64,000 nt of DNA from Liolophura sinensis. Taxonomy: Eukaryota > Mollusca > Polyplacophora > Chitonida > Chitonidae. The notes beneath the pieces were generated by a model, which was given only the letters and a program-made list of their open reading frames with translations, searched no databases and was not told where the DNA came from. Where the stretch lies: the NCBI RefSeq assembly GCF_032854445.1, contig NW_027017984.1, positions 102,548 through 166,547 of the forward strand. Direction: 5' to 3'. This document shows, one piece after another, positions 25,981 through 36,390 of this stretch. The first letter of the stretch is position 1, and each line of letters opens with the position of its first letter. The translations under genes and the position numbers were made by a program.

Positions 25981-28900
25981 TCTTACCAGCAGCACTGGAA
26001 CAGTTTTTCCACTTTTGCATTTTTGCCTGGTCTTTTTGTTAATTGAAACCGGCTACACTGCACTCTGTACAATCGCGACTGGTCATTACTATATTCAACT
26101 TTTGACTATAAGTTATGTGCCCTTCGGTAGCCCAGAAGACGTCAAATCTTTGGGCCAAGCCCATTTAACTCACCCAGCAATTGCCTTACTTCTAAGTGCA
26201 AGACAATCTCAATGTCTTTATCTACGTGTAGAAATACCACACCATTTGTACGTGAAAACCACAAGGTACTTGATACAGTCTGCTGTAAAAAGTACAACTG
26301 AACACTGACCCACTTCAGTAAGGTGCCAAAAGATGCGGAATTGAGCCAGGCATCGGCAGCTGTTGAAAAATTGCAAATATCCCTGGTTTCCATGGAGTAA
26401 GAGCCATTGCTGGGCACGTGATTATGACATAAATGATCATTCATTTGTCGCTACAGCCAAAAGTATTGGTCGGAGAGCAACGCGGATTGCACCATTCGAT
26501 TTCTCGTCACAAAATACGTCGGATTAGGCTCTTACTAGTAGCATTGGAACAGTTTTTCCACTTTTGCATTTTTGCCTGGTCTTTTTGTTAATTGAAATCG
26601 GCTACACTGTACTCTGTACAATCGCGACTGGTCATTACTATATTCAACTTTTGACTATAAGTTATGTGCCCTTCGGTAGCCCAGAAGACGTCAAATCTTT
26701 GGGCTAAGCCCATTTAACTAACCCAGCAATTGTCTTACTTCTAAATGCAAGACAATCTCAATGTCTTTATCTACGTGTAGAAAAACCACACCATTTGTAC
26801 GTGAAAAACACAAGGTACTTGATACCGTCTGCTGTAAAAAGTATAACTGACCACAGACCCACATGAATAAGGCGCCAAAAGATGCGGAATTGAGCCAGGC
26901 ATCGGCAGCTGTTGAAAAATTGCAAATTTCCCTGGTTTCCATGGAGTAAGAGCCGTTGCTGGGCACGTGATTATGACATAAATGATCATTCAATTGTCAC
27001 TACAGGCAAAAGTATTGGTCGGAGAGCAACGCGGTTTGCACCATTCGATTTCTCGTCACAAAATACGTCGGATTAGCCTCTTACCAGCAGCACTGGAGAA
27101 CAGTTTTTCCACTTTTGCATTTTTGCCTGGTCTTTTTGTTAATTGAAACCGGCTACACTGCACTCTGTACAATCGCGACTGGTCATTACTATATTCAACT
27201 TTTGACTATAAGTTATGTGCCCTTCGGTAGCCCAGAAGACGTCAAATCTTTCGGCTAAGCCCATTTAACTCACCCAGCAATTGTCTTACTTCTAAGTGCA
27301 AGACAATCTCAATGTCTTTATCTACGTGTAGAAAAACCACACCATTTGTACGTGAAAAACACAAGGTACTTGATACCGTCTGCTGTAAAAAGTACAACTG
27401 ACCACAGACCCACATGAATAAGGCGCCAAAAAGATGCGGAATTGAGCCAGGCATCGGCAGCTGTTGAAAAATTGCAAATTTCCCTGGTTTCCATGGAGTA
27501 GAGCCGTTGCTGGGCACGTGATTATGACATAAATGATCATTCAATTGTCACTACAGGCAAAAGTATTGGTCGGAGAGCAACGCGGTTTGCACCATTCGAT
27601 TTGTCGTCACAAAATACGTCGGATTAGCCTCTTACCAGCAGCACTGGAACAGTTTTTTTCCACTTTTGCATTTTTGCCCTGGTCTTTTTGTTAATTGAAA
27701 CCGGCTACACTGCACTCTGTACAATCGCGACTGGTCATTACTATATTCAAACTTTTGACTATAAGTTATGTGCCCTTCGGTAGCCCAGAAGACGTCAAAT
27801 CTTTGGGCCAAGCCCATTTAACTCACCCAGCAATTGCCTTACTTCTAAGTGCAAGACATCTCAATGTCTTTATCTACGTGTAGAAATACCACACCATTTG
27901 TACGTGAAAACCACAAGGTACTTGATACAGTCTGCTGTAAAAAAGTACAACTGAACACTGACCCACTTCAGTAAGGTGCCAAAAGATGCGCAATTGAGCC
28001 AGGCATCGGCAGCTGTTGAAAAATTGCAAATATTCCTGGTTTCCATGGAGTAAGAGCCATAGCTGTGCACGTGATTATGACATAAATGATCATTCAATTG
28101 TCGCTACAGCCAAAAGTATTGGTCGGAGAGCAACGCAAAATTGCACCATTCGATTTCTCGTCACAAAATACGTCGGATTAGGCTCTTACTAGTAGCATTG
28201 GAACAGTTTTTCCACTTTTGCATTTTGCCTGGTCTTTTTGTTAATTGAAATCGGCTACACTGTACTCTGTACAATCGCGACTGGTCATTACTATATTCAA
28301 CTTTTGACTATAAGTTATGTGCCCTTCGGTAGCCCAGAAGACGTCAAATCTATCGGCTTAGCCCATTCAACTCACCCAGCAATTACCTTACTTCTAAGTG
28401 CTAGACAATCTCAATGTCTTTATCTACGTGTAGAAAAACCACACCATTTGTACGTGAAAACCACAAGGTACTTGATACAGTCTGCTGTAAAAAGTACAAC
28501 TGAACACTGACCCACTTCAGTAAGGTGCCAAAAGATGCGGAATTGAGCCAGGCATCGGCAGCTGTTGAAAAATTGCAAATTTCCCTGGTTTCCATGGAGT
28601 AAGAGCCGTTGCTGGGCACGTGATTATGACATAAATGATCATTCAATTGTCACTACAGCCAAAAGTATTGGTCGGAGAGCAACGCGGTTTCCACCATTCG
28701 ATTTCTCGTCACAAAATACGTCGGATTAGCTTCTTACCAGCAGCACTGGAACAGTTTTTCCACTTTTGCATTTTTGCCTGGTCTTTTTGTTAATTGAAAT
28801 CGGCTACACTGTACTCTGTACAATCGCGACTGGTCATTACTATATTCAAATTTTGACTATAAGTTATGTGCCCTTCGGTAGCCCAGAAGACGTCAAATCT

Positions 28901-29565
28901 TTGGGCTAAGCCCATTTAACTCACCCAGCAATTGCCTTACTTCTAAGTGCAAGACAATCTCAATGTCTTTATCTACGCGTAGAAAAACCACACCATTTGT
29001 ACGTGAAAACCACAAGGTATGTGATACAGTCTGCTGTAAAATGTACAACTGAACACTGACCCACTTCAGTAAGGTGCCAAAAGATGCGGAATTGAGCCAG
29101 GCATCGGCAGCTGTTGAAAAATTGCAAATTTCCCTGGTTTCCATGGAGTAAGAGCCGTTGCTGGGCACGTGATTATGACATAAATGATCATTCAATTGTC
29201 ACTACAGGCAAAAATATTGGTCGGAGAGCAACGCGGTTTGCACTATTCGATTTGTCGTCACAAAATACGTCGGATTAGCCTCTTACCAGCAGCACTGGAA
29301 CAGTTTTTCCACTTTTGCATTTTTACCTGGTCTTTTTGTTAATTGAAATCGGCTACACTGTACTCTGTACAATCGCGACTGGTCATTACTATATTCAACT
29401 TTTGACTATAAGTTATGTGCCCTTCGGTAGCCCAGAAGACGTCAAATCTTTGGGCCAAGCCCATTTAACTCACCCAGCAATTGCCTTACTTCTAAGTGCA
29501 AGACAATCTCAATGTCTTTATCTACGTGTAGAAAAACCACACCATTTGTACGTGAAAACCACAAG

Positions 29566-29595
29566 GTACTTGATACAGTCTGCTGTAAAAAGTAC
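29566..29595 (+). repeat. Imperfect inverted repeat (13+13 nt, 4-nt loop) at unit offset 183-212
   Basis: The left arm GTACTTGATACAG and right arm CTGTAAAAAGTAC are separated by TCTG. Eleven of 13 positions pair, with a two-base internal mismatch (GA opposite AA). The element recurs in every full-length monomer at the same offset, and the two 417-bp units lack it entirely. Common variants are GATACCG (breaks one pair), CTGTGAAAAG (gives a T-G pair) and GGTATGTG with AAAATGTAC. It could form a small cruciform in DNA or a hairpin in a transcript; no function is shown. Confidence 0.8.
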
Positions 29596-29714
29596 AACTG
29601 AACACTGACCCACTTCAGTAAGGTGCCAAAAGATGCGGAATTGAGCCAGGCATCGGCAGCTGTTGAAAAATTGCAAATTTCCCTGGTTTCCATGGAGTAA
29701 GAGCCGTTGCTGGG

Positions 29715-29720
29715 CACGTG
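29715..29720 (+). promoter_or_regulatory. CACGTG palindrome (E-box/G-box-like core), unit offset ~332
   Basis: CACGTG within GCTGGGCACGTGATTATGAC is present in nearly every monomer. It is lost as GGGCAAGTG (around 17096, 19276, 54985, 58826 and 62117) and altered as GGGGACGTG (around 16534 and 18728). The same hexamer is the core of bHLH and bZIP binding sites in eukaryotes. A chance hexamer copied with the repeat is equally likely. Confidence 0.35.
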
Positions 29721-29907
29721 ATTATGACATAAATGATCATTCAATTGTCACTACAGCCAAAAGTATTGGTCGGAGAGCAACGCAGTTTGCACCATTCGAT
29801 TTGTCGTCACAAAATACGTCGGAATAGCCTCTTACCAGCAGCACTGGAACAGTTTTTCCACTTTTGCATTTTTACCTGGTCTTTTTGTTAATTGAAATCG
29901 GCTACAC

Positions 29908-29920
29908 TGTACTCTGTACA
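29908..29920 (+). repeat. Short inverted repeat TGTAC-TCT-GTACA near the monomer end
   Basis: The arms TGTAC and GTACA are perfect complements with a 3-bp spacer. In about half the units the left arm is TGCAC, usually together with GAAACCGGC just upstream instead of GAAATCGGC, so two linked end-haplotypes exist (ATCGG/TGTAC and ACCGG/TGCAC). Some units combine ATCGG with TGCAC (for example about 5868-5890 and 49125-49145), which points to exchange between them. Confidence 0.7.
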
Positions 29921-29932
29921 ATCGCGACTGGT

Positions 29933-31870
29933 CATTACTATATTCAACTTTTGACTATAAGTTATGTGCCCTTCGGTAGCCCAGAAGACGTCAAATCTTT
30001 GGGCTAAGCCCATTTAACTCACCCAGCAATTGTCTTACTTGTAAGTCCAAGACAATCTCAATGTCTTTATCTACGTGTAGAAAAACCAGACCATTTGTAC
30101 ATAAAAAACACAAGGTACTTGATACAGTCTGCTGTAAAAAAGTACAACTGACCACAGACACACATGAATAAGGTGCCAAAAGATGCGGAATTGAGCCAGG
30201 CATCGGCAGCTGTTGAAAAATTGCAAATTTCCCTGGTTTCCATGGAGTAAGAGCCGTTGCTGGGCACGTGATTATGACATAAATGATCATTCAATTGTCA
30301 CTACAGGCAAAAGTATTGGTCGGAGAGCAACGCGGTTTGCACCATTCGATTTCTCGTCACAAAATACGTCGGATTAGCTTCTTACTAGCAGCACTGGAAC
30401 AGTTTGTCCACTTTTGCATTTTTACCTGGTCTTTTTGTTAATTGAAATCGGCTACACTGTACTCTGTACAATCGCGACTGGTCATTACTATATTCAACTT
30501 TTGATTATAAGTTATGTGCCCCTCGGTAGCCCAGAAGACGTCAAATCTTTGGGCTAAGCCCATTTAACTCACCCAGCAATTGTCTTACTTCTAAGTCCAA
30601 GACAATCTCAATGTCTTTATCTACGTGTAGAAATACCACACCATTTGTACATAAAAAACACAAGGTACTTGATACAGTCTGCTGTAAAAAGTACAACTAA
30701 ACACTGACCCACATTTATAAGGTGCCAAAAGATGTGGAATTGGGCCAGGCATCGGCAGCTGTTGAAAAATTGAAAATATCCCTGGTTTCCATGGAGTAAG
30801 AGCCGTTGCTGGGCACGTGATTATGACATCAATGATCATTGATCTGTCGCTACAGCCAAAAGTATTGGTCGGAGAGCAACGCGGTTTGCACCATTCGATT
30901 TGTCGTCACAAAATACGTCGGAATAGCCTCTTACCAGCAGCACTGGAACAGTTTGTCCACTTTTGCATTTTTACCTGGTCTTTTTGTTAATTGAAATCGG
31001 CTACACTGTACTCTGTACAATCGCGACTGGTCATTACTATATTCAACTTTTGACTATAAGTTATGTGCCCTTCGGTAGCCCAGAAGACGTCAAATCTTTC
31101 GGCTAAGCCCATTTAACTAACCCAGCAATTGCCTTACTTCTAAATGCAAGACAATCTCAATGTCTTTATCTACGTGTAGAAAAACCACACCATTTGTACG
31201 TGAAAAACACAAGGTACTTGATACCGTCTGCTGTAAAAAGTACAACTGACCACAGACCCACATGAATAAGGCGCCAAAAGATGCGGAATTGAGCCAGGCA
31301 TCGGCAGCTGTTGAAAAATTGCAAATTTCCCTGGTTTCCATGGAGTAAGAGCCGTTGCTGGGCACGTGATTATGACATAAATGATCATTCAATTGTCACT
31401 ACAGCCAAAAGTATTGGTCGGAGAGCAACGCGGTTTGCACCATTCGATTTGTCGTCACAAAATACGTCGGATTAGCCTCTTACCAGCAGCACTGGAACAG
31501 TTTTTCCACTTTTGCATTTTTGCCTGGTCTTTTTGTTAATTGAAACCGGCTACACTGCACTCTGTACAATCGCGACTGGTCATTACTATATTCAACTTTT
31601 GACTATAAGTTATGTGCCCTTCGGTAGCCCAGAAGACGTCAAATCTTTGGGCCAAGCCCATTTAACTCACCCAGCAATTGCCTTACTTCTAAGTGCAAGA
31701 CAATCTCAATGTCTTTATCTACGTGTAGAAATACCACACCATTTGTACGTGAAAACCACAAGGTACTTGATACAGTCTGCTGTAAAAAGTACAACTGAAC
31801 ACTGACCCACTTCAGTAAGGTGCCAAAAGATGCGGAATTGAGCCAGGCATCGGCAGCTGTTGAAAAATTG
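29933..31870 (+). repeat. Four-monomer block C-B-C-A, copy 2
   Basis: Partner of 20595-22530. With the 7-monomer tandem copy between them, the order suggests an ancestral 10-monomer block (units 20046 to 24987). A derivative of it lacking the C-B-C part was then amplified. That history is inference from shared variants only. Confidence 0.78.
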
Positions 31871-33096
31871 CAAATTTCCCTGGTTTCCATGGAGTAAGAG
31901 CCGTTGCTGGGCACGTGATTATGACATAAATGATCATTCAATTGTCACTACAGCCAAAAGTATTGGTCGGAGAGCAACGCGGGTTGCACCATTCGATTTG
32001 TCGTCACAAAATACGTCGGATTAGCCTCTTACCAGCAGCACTGGAACAGTTTTTCCACTTTTGCATTTTTACCTGGTCTTTTTGTTAATTGAAATCGGCT
32101 ACACTGTACTCTGTACAATCGCGACTGGTCATTACTATATTCAACTTTTGACTATATGTTATGTGCCCTTCGGTAGCCCAGAAGACCTCAAATCTTTGGG
32201 CTAAGCCCATTTAACTCACCCAGCAATTGCCTTACTTCTAAGTGCAAGACAATCTTAATGTCTTTATCTACGTGTAGAAAAACCACACCATTTGTACATA
32301 AAAAACACAAGGTACTTGATACAGTCTGCTGTAAAAAGTACAACTAAACACTGACGCACCTTTTTAAGGTGGCAAAAGATGCAGAATTGGACCAGGCATC
32401 GGCAGCTGTTAAAAAATTGCAAATATCCCTGGTTTCCCATGGAGTAAGAGCCGTTGCTGGGCACGTGATTATGACATTAATGATCAATCAATTGTCGCTA
32501 CAGCCAAAAGTATTGGTCGGAGAGCAACGCGGTTTGCACCATTCGATTTCTCGTCACAAAATACGTCGGATTAGCCTCTTACCAGCAGCACTGGAACAGT
32601 TTTTCCACTTTTGCATTTTTGCCTGGTCTTTTTGTTAATTGAAATCGGCTACACTGTACTCTGTACAATCGCGACTGGTCATTACTATATTCAACTTTTC
32701 AATATAAGTTATGTGCCCTTCGGTAGCCCAGAAGACGTCAAATCTTTCGGCTAAGCCCATTTAACTAACCCAGCAATTGTCTTACTTCTAAGTGCAAGAC
32801 AATCTCAATGTCTTTATCTACGTGTAGAAAAACGACACCATTTGTACGTGAAAAACACAAGGTACTTGATACCGTCTGCTGTAAAAAGTACAACTGACCA
32901 CAGACCCACATGAATAAGGCGCCAAAAGATGCGGAATTGAGCCAGGCATCGGCAGCTGTTGAAAAATTGCAAATTTCCCTGGTTTCCATGGAGTAAGAGC
33001 CGTTGCTGGGCACGTGATTATGACATAAATGATCGTTCAATTGTCACTACAGGCAAAAGTATTGGTCGGAGAGCAACGCGGTTTGCACCATTCGAT

Positions 33097-36000
33097 TTCT
33101 CGTCACAAAATACGTCGGATTAGCCTCTTACCAGCAGCACTGGAACAGTTTTTCCACTTTTGCATTTTTGCCTGGTCTTTTTGTTAATTGAAACCGGCTA
33201 CACTGCACTCTGTACAATCGCGACTGGTCATTACTATATTCAACTTTTGACTATAAGTTATGTGCCCTTCGGTAGCCCAGAAGACGTCAAATCTTTGGGC
33301 CAAGCCCATTTAACTCACCCAGCAATTGTCTTACTTCTAAGTGCAAGACAATCTCAATGTCTTTATCTACGCGTAGAAAAACCACACCATTTGTACGTGA
33401 AAACCACAAGGTACTTGATACAGTCTGCTGTAAAAAGTACAACTGAACACTGACCCACTTCAGTAAGGTGCCAAAAGATGCGCAATTGAGCCAGGCATCG
33501 GCAGCTGTTGAAAAATTGAAAATATCCCTGGTTTCCATGGAGTAAGAGCCGTTGCTGGGCACGTGATTATGACATAAATGATCATTCAATTGTCACTACA
33601 GCCAAAAGTATTGGTCGGAGAGCAACGCGGTTTGCACCATTCGATTTGTCGTCACAAAATACGTCGGATTAGCCTCTTACCAGCAGCACTGGAACAGTTT
33701 TTCCACTTTTGCATTTTTACCTGGTCTTTTTGTTAATTGAAATCGGCTACACTGTACTCTGTACAATCGCGACTGGTCATTACTATATTCAACTTTTGAC
33801 TATAAGTTATGTGCCCTTCGGTAGCCCAGAAGACGTCAAATCTTTGGGCTAAGCCCATTTAACTCACCCAGCAATTGTCTTACTTCTAAGTGCAAGACAA
33901 TCTCAATGTCTTTATCTACGTGTAGAAAAACCAGACCATTTGCACATAAAAAACACAAGGTACTTGATACAGTCTGCTGTAAAAAGTACAACTGAACACT
34001 GACCCACTTCAGTAAGGTGCCAAAAGATGCGTAATTGAGCCAGGCATCGGCAGCTGTTGAAAAATTGCAAATTTCCCTGGTTTCCATGGAGTAAGAGCCG
34101 TTGCTGGGCACGTGATTATGACATAAATGATCATTCAATTGTCACTACAGCCAAAAGTATTGGTCGGAGAGCAACGCGGTTTGCACCATTCGATTTCTCG
34201 TCACAATATACGTCGGATTAGCCTCTTACTAGTAGCACTGGAACAGTTTTTCCACTTTTGCATTTTTGCTTCGTCTTTTTGTTAATTGAAATCGGCTAAA
34301 CTGTACTCTGTACAATCGCGACTGGTCATTACTATATTCAAATTTTGACTATAAGTTATGTGCCCTTCGGTAGCCCAGAAGACGTCAAATCTTTCGGCTA
34401 AGCCCATTTAACTCACCCAGCAATTGCCTTACTTCTAAGTGCAAGACACTCTCAATGTCTTTATCTACGTGTAGAAAAACCACACCATTTGTACGTGAAA
34501 ACCACAAGGTACTTGATACAGTCTGCTGTAAAAAGTACAACTGAACACTGACCCACTTCAGTAAGGTGCCAAAAGATGCGGAATTGAGCCAGGCATCGGC
34601 AGCTGTTGAAAAATTGCAAATTTCCCTGGTTTCCATGGAGTAAGAGCCGTTGCTGGGCACGTGATTATGACATAAATGATCATTCAATTGTCACTACAGG
34701 CAAAAGTATTGGTCGGAGAGCAACGCGGTTTGCACCATTCGATTTGTCGTCACAAAATACGTCGGATTAGCCTCTTACCAGCAGCACTGGAACAGTTTTT
34801 CCACTTTTGCATTTTTGCCTGGTCTTTTTGTTAATTGAAACCGGCTACACTGCACTCTGTACAATCGCGACTGGTCATTACTATATTCAACTTTTGACTA
34901 TAAGTTATGTGCCCTTCGGTAGCCCAGAAGACGTCAAATCTTTGGGCCAAGCCCATTTAACTCACCCAGCAATTGCCTTACTTCTAAGTGCAAGACAATC
35001 TCAATGTCTTTATCTACGTGTAGAAATACCACACCATTTGTACGTGAAAACCACAAGGTACTTGATACAGTCTGCTGTAAAAAGTACAACTGAACACTGA
35101 CCCACTTCAGTAAGGTGCCAAAAGATGCGGAATTGAGCCAGGCATCGGCAGCTGTTGAAAAATTGCAAATATCCCTGGTTTCCATGGAGTAAGAGCCATT
35201 GCTGGGCACGTGATTATGACATAAATGATCATTCAATTGTCGCTACAGCCAAAAGTATTGGTCGGAGAGCAACGCGGATTGCACCATTCGATTTCTCGTC
35301 ACAAAATACGTCGGATTAGGCTCTTACTAGTAGCATTGGAACAGTTTTTCCACTTTTGCATTTTTGCCTGGTCTTTTTGTTAATTGAAATCGGCTACACT
35401 GTACTCTGTACAATCGCGACTGGTCATTACTATATTCAACTTTTGACTATAAGTTATGTGCCCTTCGGTAGCCCAGAAGACGTCAAATCTATCGGCTTAG
35501 CCCATTCAACTCACCCAGCAATTACCTTACTTCTAAGTGCTAGACAATCTCAATGTCTTTATCTACGTGTAGAAAAACCACACCATTTGTACGTGAAAAC
35601 CACAAGGTACTTGATACAGTCTGCTGTAAAAAGTACAACTGAACACTGACCCACTTCAGTAAGGTGCCAAAAGATGAGGAATTGAGCCAGGCATCGGCAG
35701 CTGTTGAAAAATTGCAAATTTCCCTGGTTTCCATGGAGTAAGAGCCGTTGCTGGGCACGTGATTATGACATAAATGATCATTCAATTGTCACTACAGGCA
35801 AAAGTATTGGTCGGAGAGCAACGCGGTTTCCACCATTCGATTTCTCGTCACAAAATACGTCGGATTAGCTTCTTACCAGCAGCACTGGAACAGTTTTTCC
35901 ACTTTTGCATTTTTGCCTGTTCTTTTTGTTAATTGAAATCGGCTACACTGTACTCTGTACAATCGCGACTGGTCATTACTATATTCAAATTTTGACTATA

Positions 36001-36390
36001 AGTTATGTGCCCTTCGGTAGCCCAGAAGACGTCAAATCTTTGGGCTAAGCCCATTTAACTCACCAGCAATTGCCTTACTTCTAAGTGCAAGAGAATCTCA
36101 ATGTCTTTATCTACGTGTAGAAAAACCACACCATTTGTACGTGAAAACCACAAGGTATGTGATACAGTCTGCTGTAAAATGTACAACTGAACACTGACCC
36201 ACTTCAGTAAGGTGCCAAAAGATGCGGAATTGAGCCAGGCATCGGCAGCTGTTGAAAAATTGCAAATTTCCCTGGTTTCCATGGAGTAAGAGCCGTTGCT
36301 GGGCACGTGATTATGACATCAATGATCATTTAATTGTCACTACAGCCAAAAATATTGGTCGGAGAGCAACGCGGTTTGCACTATTCGATT
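33097..36390 (+). repeat. Six-monomer tandem duplication (3.29 kb), copy 1
   Basis: Units 33229, 33778, 34327, 34876, 35425 and 35974 pair with 36522, 37071, 37620, 38169, 38718 and 39267 at a constant 3293 bp. Reading both copies I found about half a dozen differences: CTTTCGGCTAAG versus CTTTGGGCTAAG, AAGACACTC versus AAGGCACTC, GAAAAATTGC versus GAAAAAATGC, AAAGTATTGG versus AAAGAATTGG, CCTGTTC versus CCTGGTC, and CACCAGC versus CACCCAGC. This makes it one of the youngest-looking duplications in the window. Confidence 0.93.

Larger units (their letters stand above)
25980..29830 (+). repeat. Seven-monomer tandem duplication (3.84 kb), copy 2
   Basis: This copy directly follows copy 1. Unit-to-unit offsets grow from 3842 to 3848 bp because of small indels between about 27090 and 28230, including CACTGGAGAACAG, CCAAAAAGATG, GGAGTAGAGCC, CAGTTTTTTTCC, TTGCCCTGG, TTCAAACTTTTG, AAGACATCTC, TAAAAAAGTAC, CGCAAAATTGC and CATTTTGCCTGG. 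Outside that interval the copies are almost identical. One base is missing in copy 1 at about 25612 (CCAAGCCATTTAAC). Confidence 0.92.
29384..29932 (+). repeat. Representative full-length type A monomer (549 bp)
   Basis: This unit has the modal length and no private indel, so it serves as a reference for offsets. From its start it contains, in order: a GTGCCCTTCGG segment; the GACGTC palindrome; the GGGCCAAGCCC/GGGCTAAGCCC segment (offset about 68-80); the variable CATTTGTACGTGAAAACC or CATTTGTACATAAAAAAC segment (about 160-178); the imperfect hairpin (183-212); the type-diagnostic block (about 205-275); CACGTG (332-337); the AATGATCATT palindrome (349-358); a conserved CGTCACAAAATACGTCGG stretch; and the tail with the TGTAC-TCT-GTACA inverted repeat (525-537). 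Hand counting of 540 bases gives 230 G or C. Confidence 0.95.
21693..32679 (+). repeat. Monomers 41-60 (catalogue with type)
   Basis: Unit starts and type: 21693 C; 22242 A; 22791 C; 23340 C; 23889 A; 24438 A; 24987 A; 25536 A; 26084 A; 26633 C; 27184 C; 27736 A; 28286 A; 28835 A; 29384 A; 29933 C; 30483 B; 31032 C; 31581 A; 32130 D. The run A-C-C-A-A-A-A at 22242 is repeated at 26084. The run C-B-C-A at 20595 is echoed at 29933. The unit at 30483 is the last type B before 51914. Units from 26633 to 27736 are 550-552 bp because of small insertions that the first copy lacks. Confidence 0.95.

Noticed and set aside
29315-29608. Plus-strand open frame of 97 codons with a hydrophobic start (MHFCLVFLLIE), resembling a signal peptide
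   Set aside because: It spans the monomer boundary, depends on the T-rich tail of the unit, and is lost in type B units, where GGCTAAACTG gives a stop. No homology is recognised.
29442-29744. Minus-strand open frame of 100 codons, and its many copies, as a protein-coding gene family
   Set aside because: The frame changes amino acids freely between types, is interrupted in type B and many other units, has no recognisable domain to my eye, and lies in a tandem satellite with an overlapping frame on the other strand.
29761-29790. CCAAAAGTATTGG as a nuclear factor I-type site
   Set aside because: The half sites are in the opposite orientation to the TTGGC-N5-GCCAA consensus, and the arms are only four bases.
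29384-29932. CENP-B box within the monomer
   Set aside because: The TTCG occurrences (CCTTCGGTAGCCC, ATTCGATTTCTCG) lack the required A and CGGG positions of the consensus, so there is no sequence support for a centromeric CENP-B site.
29384-29932. Sub-repeats inside the 549-bp monomer that would show it grew from a shorter satellite
   Set aside because: By eye only short motifs recur (GTAC, TTTTTCCAC/TTTTGCA runs, CAATTG), with no regular spacing. A self-alignment of the consensus could still reveal faint ones.
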